From contig NZ_CAMLHM010000037.1 in the NCBI RefSeq assembly GCF_946479885.1, positions 1-41,925 on the forward strand: a DNA stretch of 41,925 bases. The letters are read 5' to 3'. Made by a program: the position numbers and the translations under genes. Shown piece after piece: positions 8,920 through 17,687 of this stretch (positions within the stretch are counted from its first letter, which is position 1; every line of letters starts with the position of its first letter). The DNA comes from an uncultured Devosia sp. Lineage in GTDB: Bacteria > Pseudomonadota > Alphaproteobacteria > Rhizobiales > Devosiaceae. The notes under the pieces were generated by a model. That model had not been told where the DNA came from. It saw only the letters and a list, made by a program, of their open reading frames with translations, and ran no database searches.

Positions 8920-9809
8920 TATTTCGGCTCCCGCAGCATGCGCAGATAGACCAGCGACAGCAGCCCGACGATGACAAGCATGGCGACCGAAATGGCGCTG
9001 CCGAAACCCAGATTGCCGCGCGAAAAACTCTGGTTGTAGAGGAACACCGCCAGGGTCTGGGTTGCCGTGCCCGGCCCACCACCCGTCATGGCGAAGATGA
9101 GCGGGAAATAGGTGAAGGTCCAGATGGTGATGAACAGCATGTTGGTGGCGATATGCGGCCGGATGATCGGCAACATGACCAGCCAGATACGCTGGAAGCC
9201 GGTGGCGCCATCGACCTTGGCGGCCTCGACCACTTCACGCGAGACCGAATCCAGCGCCGCCGAGAACAGCAGATAGGACCAGGCCGTACCCTTCCAGATA
9301 TTGGCGATGGTGACGACCGGCAGCGCGTATTCGTTGATGAAGTTGATCGGTGGCAAGCCGAAGGGGGTAACGAAAAGCTGATTGATGAGGCCGGTCTGGC
9401 TGGTCGTCGCCGACCACAGGAAGGCCGCTACGATATCGGGCAGCAGCCAACCCAGCATAATGCAGACTTCGACGACGCTGCGGATGGAGGACTGGGTGCC
9501 GCGCAGCAGGGCTGCGAGCAGGAAGCCCAGCACGGACTGGCCGACAATGGCCGAGAAGAAGACGAAGATGACCGTGGTCCAGAGCGATTCAAGGAAGCCG
9601 CGGCGGGTGAACAGACGCTCGAAATTCTGCAGGCCAACCCAGCTCCATTCGACCGATTTCTTGCCCACCAAGGCCAGGTCGGTGAAGCTGAAGGCGAAGG
9701 CCCAGGCGGTGAAGTAGAGCAGCGCGCCGATCATGATCGCCGCCGGCAACATGCCGAGGGCGAGGACGAAGAGGTTGCTGGTGAGCCAGGGATTGGCCTG
9801 GTTTTTCAT
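8919..9809 (-). CDS. Sugar ABC importer permease, MalF type
   Basis: ATG at 9809 is preferred over a start eight codons earlier because GGAAAG lies 5 bases before it. The 296-residue membrane protein has six or so helices and the EAA loop EAAKVDGATGFQRIWLVMLP. It forms the permease heterodimer with the MalG-like subunit encoded next. It lies 192 bases downstream of the binding-protein gene, and that gap carries palindromic repeats that may lower downstream expression relative to the binding protein. Confidence 0.92.
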   Translation of the reverse strand: MKNQANPWLTSNLFVLALGMLPAAIMIGALLYFTAWAFAFSFTDLALVGKKSVEWSWVGLQNFERLFTRRGFLESLWTTVIFVFFSAIVGQSVLGFLLAALLRGTQSSIRSVVEVCIMLGWLLPDIVAAFLWSATTSQTGLINQLFVTPFGLPPINFINEYALPVVTIANIWKGTAWSYLLFSAALDSVSREVVEAAKVDGATGFQRIWLVMLPIIRPHIATNMLFITIWTFTYFPLIFAMTGGGPGTATQTLAVFLYNQSFSRGNLGFGSAISVAMLVIVGLLSLVYLRMLREPK

Positions 9810-9843
9810 GGATGCTTTCCTGCGTCGATCCAATCACCCGCTC

Positions 9844-9928
9844 GGTGTCATCCCGGCCGGGGTGACACCGTGGGTGGGAGATCTCCGTGGCACGACCTCT
9901 TGGTTCGACAAGCTCACCCTGAGGTCTA
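9844..9928. repeat. Palindromic element and short dispersed repeat between binding protein and permease genes
   Basis: Positions 9844-9869 form an almost perfect 26-bp palindrome (GGTGTCA ... TGACACC around CCCGGCCGGG). A dispersed repeat unit TTCGACAAGCTCACCCTGAG follows at 9904-9923; related units occur at 12673-12739. Such hairpins inside transporter operons often stabilise or terminate part of the transcript. Confidence 0.65.
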
Positions 9929-10001
9929 CTGAGCGTCACGTAACTCCCCGTCACGGCGGCGTCCGGAGGACAGTAGGCGCCGCCGCGTCGGGAGGTGTGG
10001 C

Positions 10002-11318
10002 TTATTCGTAGGTGATGACCTTTTCTTCGCCGAACTCGTCGACCAGCGCATCATGGTAGCTCTGGATGACTTCGTCGACGCTGGCGCCATCGAGCAGGTC
10101 GGATGTCGCCTGCTGGATGAGCGCCGAAACGGTCTGGTAACCCGGGATCGTATCGCGGCCGGTGGTATCGGCGGCAAGCGCCGTGGCTTCGGCCAGGAAC
10201 GGATCGGCGGTATAGTCCGGGCTTTCCGAAATGTCGGTGCGAACCGCCATGCGGTGGTTGGCCAGGGTCCAGGCCTTGAAGTTGGCTTCGTCGAAGATCG
10301 AGGTTACCAGCTTGAACGAGGCTTCCGAGTCAGCGGCCTTGGCGTTGATGCCGATGGCCCAGCCGCCCGAGATATTGGTCGTTGTCTTGGTGCCGGGTTC
10401 ACCCGAGCCTGGCCATGGCGTCCAGCCGACCAGGGCATCGCGTTCCTCGCGGCTCGGCGGGGCGTTGCAGTCCCACAGGCATGCATCTTCCCACGAGCCG
10501 GAAGCCAGGATGCCCAGCTTGTCATCGGCAAGAGCAGCGCGGACGGCGGCACCGATATCGGTGGCGTAGTTGAGGTCGGCCGGGTTCAGCTCACGTTCGA
10601 CATAGACCTGGTGGTAGAGGTCGAAGACGCGACGCAGAGCCGGGCTGTCGCCGATCCACTGATTGGTCTCGCGGTTGAGCAGGCGGTTGCGATCACCCTC
10701 GGGTACATCGGCGCCGAGCAGGGCCATGTAGACGCCCTGCATGGTGGTGGCTTCACCCTGCTTGATGCCGGCCGGAAGCTGGAACGGATACTGCACGCCA
10801 GCATCCTTGAGCTTCTGGGCAGCGTCGAGCACGTCGGTCCAGCTCTTGGGCTGCCACGGCATGGCGATGCCGGCTTTTTCGAAGTTGGACTTGTCGTACC
10901 ACAGCATGCGCACGTCGGTATCGGTGGGCAGGGCATAGACATTGCCCTGATAGGACGCCACTTCGAGCAGGCCGGGCAGATAATACTGGTACTGGTCCCA
11001 GGCCGCCGCCATGTCGTTGAGCGACTGCAGGTAGCCGGCCGCGGCCAGTTCGGAGACCATGAAGCTGTCGATCACGTTGACGTCGGCGGCGGTGCCGGCG
11101 CTGAGATCGAGCGCGATGCGCTGGTCATAGCCCTGGCCGGGCAATTTGATGGCGTTGACGGTGTCGCCCGTCTCGGTCTTGTAGGCCTCGATGCCCGGCT
11201 CGACCAGCGAGGCGATCCATTCGGGATACATAATCGTCACTTCCGCCTGCGCGGGCATGGCGGCTGCGGCCATCAGTGACAATGCGGCCACCGTGGTCAG
11301 AAAACCTTGTCTGAGCAT
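10002..11318 (-). CDS. Extracellular solute-binding protein, family 1, of the mannoside importer
   Basis: The 438-residue protein starts with ATG at 11318, 5 bases after AGGAGG. A Sec signal peptide is clear: LTTVAALSLMAAAAMPAQA, with cleavage near residue 26. The mature part is a type I sugar-binding protein of usual length, with aromatic-rich stretches (GGWAIGINAKA, DVRMLWYDKSN) typical of sugar-binding lobes. It is the first gene of the leftward operon and is divergent from a LacI regulator across a 284-base promoter region. The ligand is inferred to be an alpha-mannoside from the downstream GH38 enzyme. Disaccharides or longer oligosaccharides are both possible. Confidence 0.9.
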   Translation of the reverse strand: MLRQGFLTTVAALSLMAAAAMPAQAEVTIMYPEWIASLVEPGIEAYKTETGDTVNAIKLPGQGYDQRIALDLSAGTAADVNVIDSFMVSELAAAGYLQSLNDMAAAWDQYQYYLPGLLEVASYQGNVYALPTDTDVRMLWYDKSNFEKAGIAMPWQPKSWTDVLDAAQKLKDAGVQYPFQLPAGIKQGEATTMQGVYMALLGADVPEGDRNRLLNRETNQWIGDSPALRRVFDLYHQVYVERELNPADLNYATDIGAAVRAALADDKLGILASGSWEDACLWDCNAPPSREERDALVGWTPWPGSGEPGTKTTTNISGGWAIGINAKAADSEASFKLVTSIFDEANFKAWTLANHRMAVRTDISESPDYTADPFLAEATALAADTTGRDTIPGYQTVSALIQQATSDLLDGASVDEVIQSYHDALVDEFGEEKVITYE

Positions 11319-11409
11319 CAAGTCCTCCTCTGCTGCTTGAACCGCCTTTGATTGGGCGGCGTCTGCGCCGGAACCCTCATCCGACGCGGCCAGAGAAAAT
11401 CACAAGTTC

Positions 11410-11539
11410 TGCAACGTTGCAATTCTGAATCGTATTGCGACAACCATTCTGTCGTTCATCAGATTTTCGTACGTTTTTTCAATATGATAGATTTCTGCAA
11501 TCGTTTCAGATTGAGACTAATGCGCAATGTATCGTTGCA
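11410..11539. promoter_or_regulatory. Divergent promoter region with three LacI-type operator candidates
   Basis: The 284-base gap between the binding-protein gene and lacI-type gene holds the exact palindrome TGCAACGTTGCA (11410-11421) and two related sequences, TGCAATCGTTTCA (11496-11508) and TGTATCGTTGCA (11528-11539). They have the central CG and inverted half-sites of LacI-family operators. Two or three spaced sites would allow looping and joint control of both directions. Assignment to the LacI regulator starting at 11603 is inferred from position. Confidence 0.6.
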
Positions 11540-11602
11540 AAATTTGGGCTGTTTGGTTTCTGCACAGGCCGGTGTAAAAGCGTCTGGGGGAAGCGACACG
11601 GC

Positions 11603-12640
11603 ATGAACAGCAAGTCAACCACAGCGGATAAGGCACGCGCGGCAGGGAACCGGCGCGTCACCCTGCGCACGATCGCAGATATGACGGGACTGAGCCTGTC
11701 CACAGTGTCGCTATCGCTGCGCGGTGGCACGACTCTCAAGCAGGAAACGCGCGACAAAGTCGCCGAGGCCGCCAAGGCGCTGGGCTACATCCCCGACCGG
11801 GCGGGCGTACGCCTGCGAACGGGCAAGACAAATGTCATCGCCCTGGTGCTTGATGGGGCCGAGGACTCGATCGATTTCGCCCGCCAGATGATCCAGGGCA
11901 TCGGCAATGCCATCAAGGGCACGCGCTATCACCTGACGGTCATTCCCGAATTCGAGCGGCATAACTCGGCCGAAACCATCCGCTATATCCTGGACAACCG
12001 CACCGCCGACGGGGTGATCATCACCCATACCGGGCCGCGCGACAGGCGGGTGCAGATGATGATCGATGCGGACTTTCCCTTTGTCAGCCATGGTCGCACC
12101 GAGTTCTATACCCCGCACCCCTATCACGACTTCCACTCCGAAGTGTTCGCCGCCATGGCGGTGGAGCGGCTGGCCAGCAAGGGTTGCCGGCAGGTGATGC
12201 TGGTCATCGGCGATGACAGCACCACCAACTACCACAATATCGTCACGGCGTTTCACAAGGCGGCGGCGCGGGCCGGCATCGAGGCGCGGCTGCTCGAAGG
12301 CACCAAGGGCATCAGCCCGGCCGAGATGCGCAAGATCGGCCTCGAACTGGCCGTCGACGGCGCGCGGCCCGATGGCATTATCAGCGACAGCGAGATGCGC
12401 ACCATTGCCCTGGTCGGCGGCCTGCAGGAGGGCGGGCTGACGCTGGGGCGGGACCTGCACCTGGTCTACAAGCAGACCTCGGGTATCCTGCCGACGCTGT
12501 TTCCCGATCTCGACAGCATCCGCGAGGACGTGTTCGCGGCCGGTGGCGAGCTGACGCGGCTGCTGATCAAACGCATCGAGGGCACAGACGTCGAGAGCCT
12601 GCAAACCATGGCCGAACCGCAGCCGCATTGGCGCAGCTAG
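11603..12640 (+). CDS. LacI-family regulator of the mannoside operon
   Basis: ATG at 11603 gives 345 residues, the normal LacI length; the open frame continues upstream but without family sequence. The HTH lies at residues 19-45 (VTLRTIADMTGLSLSTVSLS) followed by the hinge helix around GYIPDRAGVRLRTGKT, then a periplasmic-binding-like effector domain. It is divergent from the mannoside transport operon and likely represses it until a sugar binds. GGGGGAAG precedes the start by about 10 bases. Downstream, after 136 bases with an inverted repeat, lies the Gfo/Idh gene in the same direction. Confidence 0.9.
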   Translation: MNSKSTTADKARAAGNRRVTLRTIADMTGLSLSTVSLSLRGGTTLKQETRDKVAEAAKALGYIPDRAGVRLRTGKTNVIALVLDGAEDSIDFARQMIQGIGNAIKGTRYHLTVIPEFERHNSAETIRYILDNRTADGVIITHTGPRDRRVQMMIDADFPFVSHGRTEFYTPHPYHDFHSEVFAAMAVERLASKGCRQVMLVIGDDSTTNYHNIVTAFHKAAARAGIEARLLEGTKGISPAEMRKIGLELAVDGARPDGIISDSEMRTIALVGGLQEGGLTLGRDLHLVYKQTSGILPTLFPDLDSIREDVFAAGGELTRLLIKRIEGTDVESLQTMAEPQPHWRS

Positions 12641-12672
12641 GCTGCATCGAGCATATCTGCCACGCCCTCGTC

Positions 12673-12739
12673 CTTCGACAAGCTCAGGATGAGGGCTACT
12701 GGAAACGCTGAGATAGACCTCATGGTGAGCCTGTCGAAC
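12673..12739. repeat. Inverted pair of a dispersed 22-base repeat
   Basis: CTTCGACAAGCTCAGGATGAGG (12673-12694, here described by its ends) is matched by its near reverse complement at 12718-12739. The pair can fold into a hairpin with a 23-base loop between the LacI and Gfo/Idh genes and may terminate or attenuate read-through. A related single unit is at 9904-9923. Confidence 0.7.
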
Positions 12740-12776
12740 CACGAGGTCTTGGCACTCTGGTAGGGAGGACTTTCGG

Positions 12777-13826
12777 ATGCGCCTGCTCATTGTCGGCACG
12801 GGCGGCATGGCCAACAGCCACGCGACCGCCTTCTCGGCCATTTACGGCGTCTCGGTTGTCGGCGGCGTCGATGTCGATCCAGGGCGGCTGACGGCCTTCT
12901 GCGCGCAGCATCATATCGGCCGGCAGTTTGTCTCGCTGGAGGAGGCGCTGGCCTGGGGCGAGTTCGACGCCGTGGCGAATGTGACGCCCGACCGCATCCA
13001 TCATCCCACGACGCTGCAGGCCATTGCCGCGGGCAAGCATGTGTTCTGCGAAAAGCCGCTGGCGACAGATGCCGGGAAGGCCATGGAGATGACCGAGGCG
13101 ATCGAGCAGGCGGGCCTCGTGGGCATGGTCAACTTCACCTATCGCAACTCGCCGGCGGTGCAGCAGGGGCGGGAGCTGGTGCTGTCTGGCGCCATTGGCG
13201 CGGTGCGGCACGTGGAGGCGTCGCATCTGCAAAGCTGGCTGGTGGGCAATCATTGGGGCGACTGGCGGACCGAGAGCAAGTTCCTGTGGCGGCTGAGCAC
13301 CGGGCATGGCTCGGGCGGGGCACTGGGCGATATCGGCATTCACATCGTCGACTTCGCCAGCTATGGCGCGGGGCTCGACGTGGCGCATGTATTCGGGCGG
13401 CTCAAGACCTTCGACAAGGCGCCTCCCGACAACCGCATCGGCGACTACCAGCTCGATGCCAATGACAGTTTCACCATGAATGTGGACTTCACCTCCGGCG
13501 CCATCGGCACCATCCAGGCGACGCGCACGGCAGCCGGGCAGATGGACCAGCTGCGGCTGCGCATCTATGGCGAGACCGGCTCGGTCGAGATCGTCTACGA
13601 TACCGGCCAGTCGAGCCTGCGGATATGCCGTGGCGAGGATGTGCACACCGCAACGTGGCGCGACCTGCCGCTGGTCGATGTCGAGACCAACTACCAGCGT
13701 TTCGTCGCGGCGGTGCGCAGCGGCGCAACGCTGGAGCCATCATTCCGCCGGGCAGCCAATATCCAGAAGGTGCTCGATGCCGCGATTGCGTCGAGCAATA
13801 GCGGGCGCGACCAAGCGGTGGCTTAG
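12777..13826 (+). CDS. Gfo/Idh/MocA-family NAD(P)-dependent oxidoreductase
   Basis: The 349-residue protein starts at 12777 with AGGGAGGA 7 bases upstream. The N-terminal Rossmann fold opens RLLIVGTGGMANSHA (a GxGxMA-type nucleotide motif), and the family signature EKPLA appears in HVFCEKPLATDAGKA near residue 93. The C-terminal alpha/beta domain has GGALGDIGIHIVDFASY, where the conserved G-D-x-x-x-H lies at the active site. These enzymes oxidise or reduce sugars and sugar derivatives. With the LacI gene and the mannoside operon nearby, a role in processing the imported sugar is likely, but the substrate cannot be read from sequence. The gene ends 19 bases before a convergent methyltransferase gene. 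Confidence 0.88.
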   Translation: MRLLIVGTGGMANSHATAFSAIYGVSVVGGVDVDPGRLTAFCAQHHIGRQFVSLEEALAWGEFDAVANVTPDRIHHPTTLQAIAAGKHVFCEKPLATDAGKAMEMTEAIEQAGLVGMVNFTYRNSPAVQQGRELVLSGAIGAVRHVEASHLQSWLVGNHWGDWRTESKFLWRLSTGHGSGGALGDIGIHIVDFASYGAGLDVAHVFGRLKTFDKAPPDNRIGDYQLDANDSFTMNVDFTSGAIGTIQATRTAAGQMDQLRLRIYGETGSVEIVYDTGQSSLRICRGEDVHTATWRDLPLVDVETNYQRFVAAVRSGATLEPSFRRAANIQKVLDAAIASSNSGRDQAVA

Positions 13827-13845
13827 CCGCGTCCCGTACATTGGC

Positions 13846-14619
13846 TCAAGGCTTGGTGACGCAGATGGCGAAACGGTCCTGCGTCAGGCGCTCAATGGCG
13901 CGCCAGAACGGCATCTTGCGGGCCTGCGGCCAGTGGATGGCGCCGAGCTGGCGATCGACGACCGGATTGACGAAGCCGACGGCCTGCAGGGCCGCGACCA
14001 CGTCTTCGGCCGGCATCTGCCCCGAGAAATAGACCTGCTCGCGAATGCGCTCAAGCCGCTCAGCCATGCCGGGAGCCAGCCTGCTGTGACCGGGCTTGCC
14101 GCCGAACAGCATGCGCAGGCGCGTCGCCCAACCCTTGCGGCCCATATTGCCGTCAACGATGAGCAGCTTGCCGCCCGGTTTGAGCAGCTCGAACCACTCG
14201 CGGAAGGCGGCGGGAGCATCGACCAGGGTCCAGACCAGATGCCTGTTGGTGATGACGTCATAGCTCTGGCGCGGCTCCGCGGTGTTTTCCGCATCGCGCA
14301 TGATGAAGCGGATATCGGCCTGGCGCTTGCGAGCCTTGGCGCGCGCCTGTTCGAGCATGGCTTCGGACCAGTCGGCGCCGGTGACGCGGAAACCCATATC
14401 GTTCATCAGATGGGAGATCACCCCGGTGCCGCTGGCCAGGTCGAGCGCCGCACGGCCCTGCCCTTCGCCCAGATGCTTGCGGATCAGCTGGTGCCAGCCG
14501 GCCCGCTCGGCTTCCGAGAATATTTCATGGCCCACGCTCTCGTCGAAGGTGGCGGCGCGTTCGGACCAGAATTCGCGAATTTCGTCGCGGATAGAGTAGT
14601 TTGAGCTGACGTCGCTCAT
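13846..14619 (-). CDS. Class I SAM-dependent methyltransferase
   Basis: ATG at 14619 is preferred to an in-frame GTG five codons earlier because AGG lies at ribosome-site distance. The 257-residue protein has the Rossmann SAM-binding motif I ALDLASGTGVIS near residue 60, GADWSEAMLEQARAKA as motif II, and DVITNRHLVWTL as motif IV. It belongs to the Methyltransf_11/25-like group with small-molecule substrates. It is divergent from a FecBCD-type importer, sharing a 102-base promoter region with a RirA-like box. That suggests iron control and a possible role in modifying or degrading an imported metallophore, which is inference. Confidence 0.85.
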   Translation of the reverse strand: MSDVSSNYSIRDEIREFWSERAATFDESVGHEIFSEAERAGWHQLIRKHLGEGQGRAALDLASGTGVISHLMNDMGFRVTGADWSEAMLEQARAKARKRQADIRFIMRDAENTAEPRQSYDVITNRHLVWTLVDAPAAFREWFELLKPGGKLLIVDGNMGRKGWATRLRMLFGGKPGHSRLAPGMAERLERIREQVYFSGQMPAEDVVAALQAVGFVNPVVDRQLGAIHWPQARKMPFWRAIERLTQDRFAICVTKP

Positions 14620-14653
14620 CGTTCGACCTAACACATTGGAATTGCTCTAAAAG

Positions 14654-14684
14654 ATAAAACTTGATATCTGACATCATGTTTTAT
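14654..14684. promoter_or_regulatory. RirA/IRO-like operator between methyltransferase and iron importer
   Basis: The dyad ATAAAAC (14654-14660) ... GTTTTAT (14678-14684) encloses TGA (14662-14664), nine bases, TCA (14674-14676), the published IRO pattern. It sits in the short divergent promoter region, 38 bases before the importer's first ATG. A similar box is next to the rirA gene. Binding by RirA is inferred from motif and context. Confidence 0.6.
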
Positions 14685-14721
14685 AGGCGGGAGACGTATC
14701 AAGTTTCCTGCGAGACGCAAA

Positions 14722-15858
14722 ATGAAAATATCGCACCTCATGCTGGTGCCGGCAGTTGCCGCCTTCGCCGCCTTCTCCCTGCCCGCTTTTGCACAGGCCT
14801 TCACCGTGACCGACGTCGCCGGTCGGCAAGTTTCGTTCGATGGTCCGGTCGAGCGCGCCATTCTGGGCGAAGGGCGCATGATCTATTCGCTGGCCACGAT
14901 CGAAACCGAGAACCCGTTCGCGCATGTCGTGGGCTGGCGCAACGATCTGTGGACCACCGACGTCAAGTCGTTCGATGCCTATGTCGAAAAGTTCCCCGAG
15001 GCAGCTGATCTGCCATTCCTGGGCAACCTCACTGATGGAACGCTGCAGACCGAAACCATCGTCACACTCGATCCGGATGTGCTGATCCTGCCGATCGGCA
15101 ACAAGACGGCGGCCGAAGAGGTCAAGCTTGAGGAAATGCTCGACGGCATCGGCGTCAAGATCGTCTATGTCGACTTCCGCGAGCACATCATCGACAACAC
15201 GGTCCCCAGTCTCCATATCCTGGGCCAGCTGTTCGGCAAGCCCGAGCGCGCTGCGGAAGTGGCCGATTTCTGGCAGTCCAAGATGGACGAAATCGCCAAG
15301 GTGATCGCCGAAAACGACATCGAGCGCCCCAATGTCTTCATGTATCGGGCGGCCGGCCTAGTGGAATGCTGCGGCACGTTCGGGCCTGACAATTTTGGCC
15401 TGATGGTGGAACTGGCCGGCGGCCACAACCTGGGTTCGGACTTCCTGCCCGGCTATACCGGCTCGATCAATCCAGAACAGGTCATCGCTTCCAACCCCGA
15501 TGTGATCGTGGTGACCGGTTCGGACTGGACCCATGCGCCCGACGCCAAGGACTTCGTCAGCGTCGGACCCGGCACGGCCGATGGCGCCGAGGCCAGCCGC
15601 GCCATGCTCGCCAAGCTGGTGGACGCACCGGCCTTTACCGGCTCAACCGCCGTGGCTGAAGGCAATGTGCATGCCATCTGGCACCAGTTCTACACCAGCC
15701 CCTACCAGTTCGTGGCGATCCAGGAGATGGCCAAGTGGTTCCACCCCGACCTGTTCGCCGATGTGGATCCAGACGCGACGTTCAAGGAATTCTATGACCG
15801 GTTCCTGCCCATCGCTTACGAGCCGGGCGCCTGGCTGTCGCTCAAGGCGGACGAATAG
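14722..15858 (+). CDS. Iron/siderophore ABC importer, periplasmic binding protein (FecB-like)
   Basis: A 378-residue protein with a Sec signal peptide (MKISHLMLVPAVAAFAAFSL, cleavage after AQA near residue 26) and a class III substrate-binding fold: FTVTDVAGRQVSFDGPVERA at the N-terminus, an intervening long helix, and GSINPEQVIASNPDVIVVTG in the second lobe. No lipobox cysteine is present, so it should be a free periplasmic protein. A Cys-Cys pair in LVECCGTFGPDNFG is unusual for the family and could bind ligand or form a disulfide. It heads the operon with FecCD-type permease and ATPase genes. Substrate: ferric siderophore, heme or a related metal complex. Confidence 0.88.
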   Translation: MKISHLMLVPAVAAFAAFSLPAFAQAFTVTDVAGRQVSFDGPVERAILGEGRMIYSLATIETENPFAHVVGWRNDLWTTDVKSFDAYVEKFPEAADLPFLGNLTDGTLQTETIVTLDPDVLILPIGNKTAAEEVKLEEMLDGIGVKIVYVDFREHIIDNTVPSLHILGQLFGKPERAAEVADFWQSKMDEIAKVIAENDIERPNVFMYRAAGLVECCGTFGPDNFGLMVELAGGHNLGSDFLPGYTGSINPEQVIASNPDVIVVTGSDWTHAPDAKDFVSVGPGTADGAEASRAMLAKLVDAPAFTGSTAVAEGNVHAIWHQFYTSPYQFVAIQEMAKWFHPDLFADVDPDATFKEFYDRFLPIAYEPGAWLSLKADE

Positions 15859-15861
15859 GCC

Positions 15862-16938
15862 ATGGCCGTCGCTGACATCACCGACATGACGGAAGCGGCG
15901 GCTCAGGGGCGCGGTGAATACCGCGCCCGCACGCGCCGCAAGATCGCGATCCTGATCGGGCTGGGGCTGGCGCTCTGCCTGTCCTTTGCCGTCGACCTGG
16001 CCTGGGGCCCGGCCCGCTATGGGCTCGATCAGGTCGTGCTGGCGCTGTTCAACCCCGACGCGGTTTCGGCGCAGGTGCGCACCGTGGTCTGGGATATCCG
16101 CATGCCGGTGGCCGTCATGGCCATCGTGGTCGGCGCGGCGCTGTCGGTGGCGGGCGCGCAGATGCAGACCATTCTCGCCAACCCTCTGGCGAGCCCCTTT
16201 ACCCTGGGCATTTCGGCGGCCGCCAGCTTCGGCGCTGCCCTGGGCATCGTCACCACGGTGCCGCTCCTGCCGGTGGCGGCCGGGCTGATCGTGCCGGTCA
16301 ATGCCTTCATCATGGCACTGGCGGCAACGCTGTTCATTCACTTCGTGTCGCAGGCGCGCGGCGTAACGGTGCAGACCGTGGTGCTGCTCGGCATTGCGCT
16401 GGTCTTCACTTTCAATGCGCTGCTGGCCTTCGTGCAATATCTCGCCTCCGAGCAGGCGCTGTCGCAGGTTGTGTTCTGGACCATGGGAAGCCTGACCAAG
16501 GCGACCTGGCCCAAGATCTGGATCACGCTGACGGTGCTGCTGGTTGCGCTGCCGCTGTTTGCGCGCAATGCCTGGGCGCTGACGGCGATCCGGCTGGGCG
16601 AGGACAAGGCGGCCAGCTTTGGCGTCAATGTTCGCTATATCAGGCTCGAGACCATGCTGATCATTTCGCTGCTGGCCTCGGTGCCGGTCAGCTTTGTCGG
16701 CACGATCGGCTTTGTCGGCCTGGTGGGCCCTCATATTGCCCGCATGATTCTGGGCGAGGACCAGCGCTTCTTCCTGCCCGGCTCGGTGCTGGCAGGTGCG
16801 CTGCTGCTGTCGGTGACCTCGATCGTCTCCAAGTCGATCATCCCCGGCGTGGTCTTCCCCATCGGCATCATTACCGCGCTGGTCGGCGTGCCCTTCTTCA
16901 TTTCGCTCATTCTCTCCAATGTGAGGCGGTCATGGTAG
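15862..16938 (+). CDS. FecCD-family permease of the iron importer
   Basis: The 358-residue inner-membrane protein starts 3 bases after the binding-protein stop. It has about nine or ten hydrophobic helices and the FecCD hallmarks VAGAQMQTILANPLASPFTLGIS and VGFVGLVGPHIARMILGEDQRF. It forms a homodimeric channel for the metal complex with the ATPase encoded next. Its last seven bases overlap the ATPase start, which suggests coupled translation. Confidence 0.92.
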   Translation: MAVADITDMTEAAAQGRGEYRARTRRKIAILIGLGLALCLSFAVDLAWGPARYGLDQVVLALFNPDAVSAQVRTVVWDIRMPVAVMAIVVGAALSVAGAQMQTILANPLASPFTLGISAAASFGAALGIVTTVPLLPVAAGLIVPVNAFIMALAATLFIHFVSQARGVTVQTVVLLGIALVFTFNALLAFVQYLASEQALSQVVFWTMGSLTKATWPKIWITLTVLLVALPLFARNAWALTAIRLGEDKAASFGVNVRYIRLETMLIISLLASVPVSFVGTIGFVGLVGPHIARMILGEDQRFFLPGSVLAGALLLSVTSIVSKSIIPGVVFPIGIITALVGVPFFISLILSNVRRSW

Positions 16939-17687
16939 CTCTGCGGCTGGACGGCGTCGGCGCGCTCTATGGCAAGCGCCTGGCGGTATCGGGGATATCG
17001 ACGCCTGCCCTTGCAGCGGGGGAGATCGTCGCCGTCATCGGGCCCAATGCAGCGGGCAAATCGACCCTGTTCAAGCGCATTGCCGGCCTGCTCAATGGCC
17101 CCGGCGAAGTTCGCCTCAGCGAGTCCAGGAAGGGCAAGGGCGCGATCAGCTACATGCCGCAGGACACGTCGGCCAATGCGGTGCTGACGGTCTATGAATC
17201 GATCCTGCTGGCGCGCAAGCAGGGCAGCGCCTGGTCGGTGGCGGATAGCGACCTGCAGCTTATCGACCACGTCATGAGCGCGCTCAACATCGAACCGATC
17301 GCCTTTCGCGACCTCGGCGCCCTGAGCGGCGGCCAGCGGCAGCTGGTATCGGTGGCCCAGACCCTGGTGCGCGAGCCCGAGATCATGCTGATGGACGAGC
17401 CGACCAGCGCGCTGGACCTGCACCGGCAGGTCGAGGTGCTCAGCTTCATGCAGGCGCAGGCTCGCCAGAAGGGCATGATCGTGTTGATCGCGATCCACGA
17501 CCTCAACCAGGCCCTGCGCTTTGCCGACAAGGTCTTGCTGATCGCCGATGGCAGGATGCGCGCCTGCGGCGACCCGCTCGAGGTGATCAACCCGACCATG
17601 CTGCGCCAGATCTACGGCGTCGACGCCCGCATCGAAAAATGCTCGCGGCAGTTCGACCATGTCATCGTCGATGGTGTCGCCGCCTAA
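16932..17687 (+). CDS. Iron/siderophore ABC importer ATPase (FecE/FhuC-like)
   Basis: A 251-residue ATPase with Walker A GPNAAGKST (37-45), signature LSGGQRQLVSVAQ, Walker B IMLMDEPTSALD and the H-loop IAIHDLNQAL. The ALDLHRQ and HDLNQAL wording is typical of siderophore, heme and cobalamin importers. It completes the three-gene operon. No clear terminator follows; the next gene in the same direction starts 222 bases later. Confidence 0.92.
   Translation: MVALRLDGVGALYGKRLAVSGISTPALAAGEIVAVIGPNAAGKSTLFKRIAGLLNGPGEVRLSESRKGKGAISYMPQDTSANAVLTVYESILLARKQGSAWSVADSDLQLIDHVMSALNIEPIAFRDLGALSGGQRQLVSVAQTLVREPEIMLMDEPTSALDLHRQVEVLSFMQAQARQKGMIVLIAIHDLNQALRFADKVLLIADGRMRACGDPLEVINPTMLRQIYGVDARIEKCSRQFDHVIVDGVAA

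Noticed and set aside
11711..12841. A 376-codon leftward frame opposite the LacI gene
   Set aside because: It is antisense to a well-supported LacI regulator and begins in the repeat region; no domain is visible.
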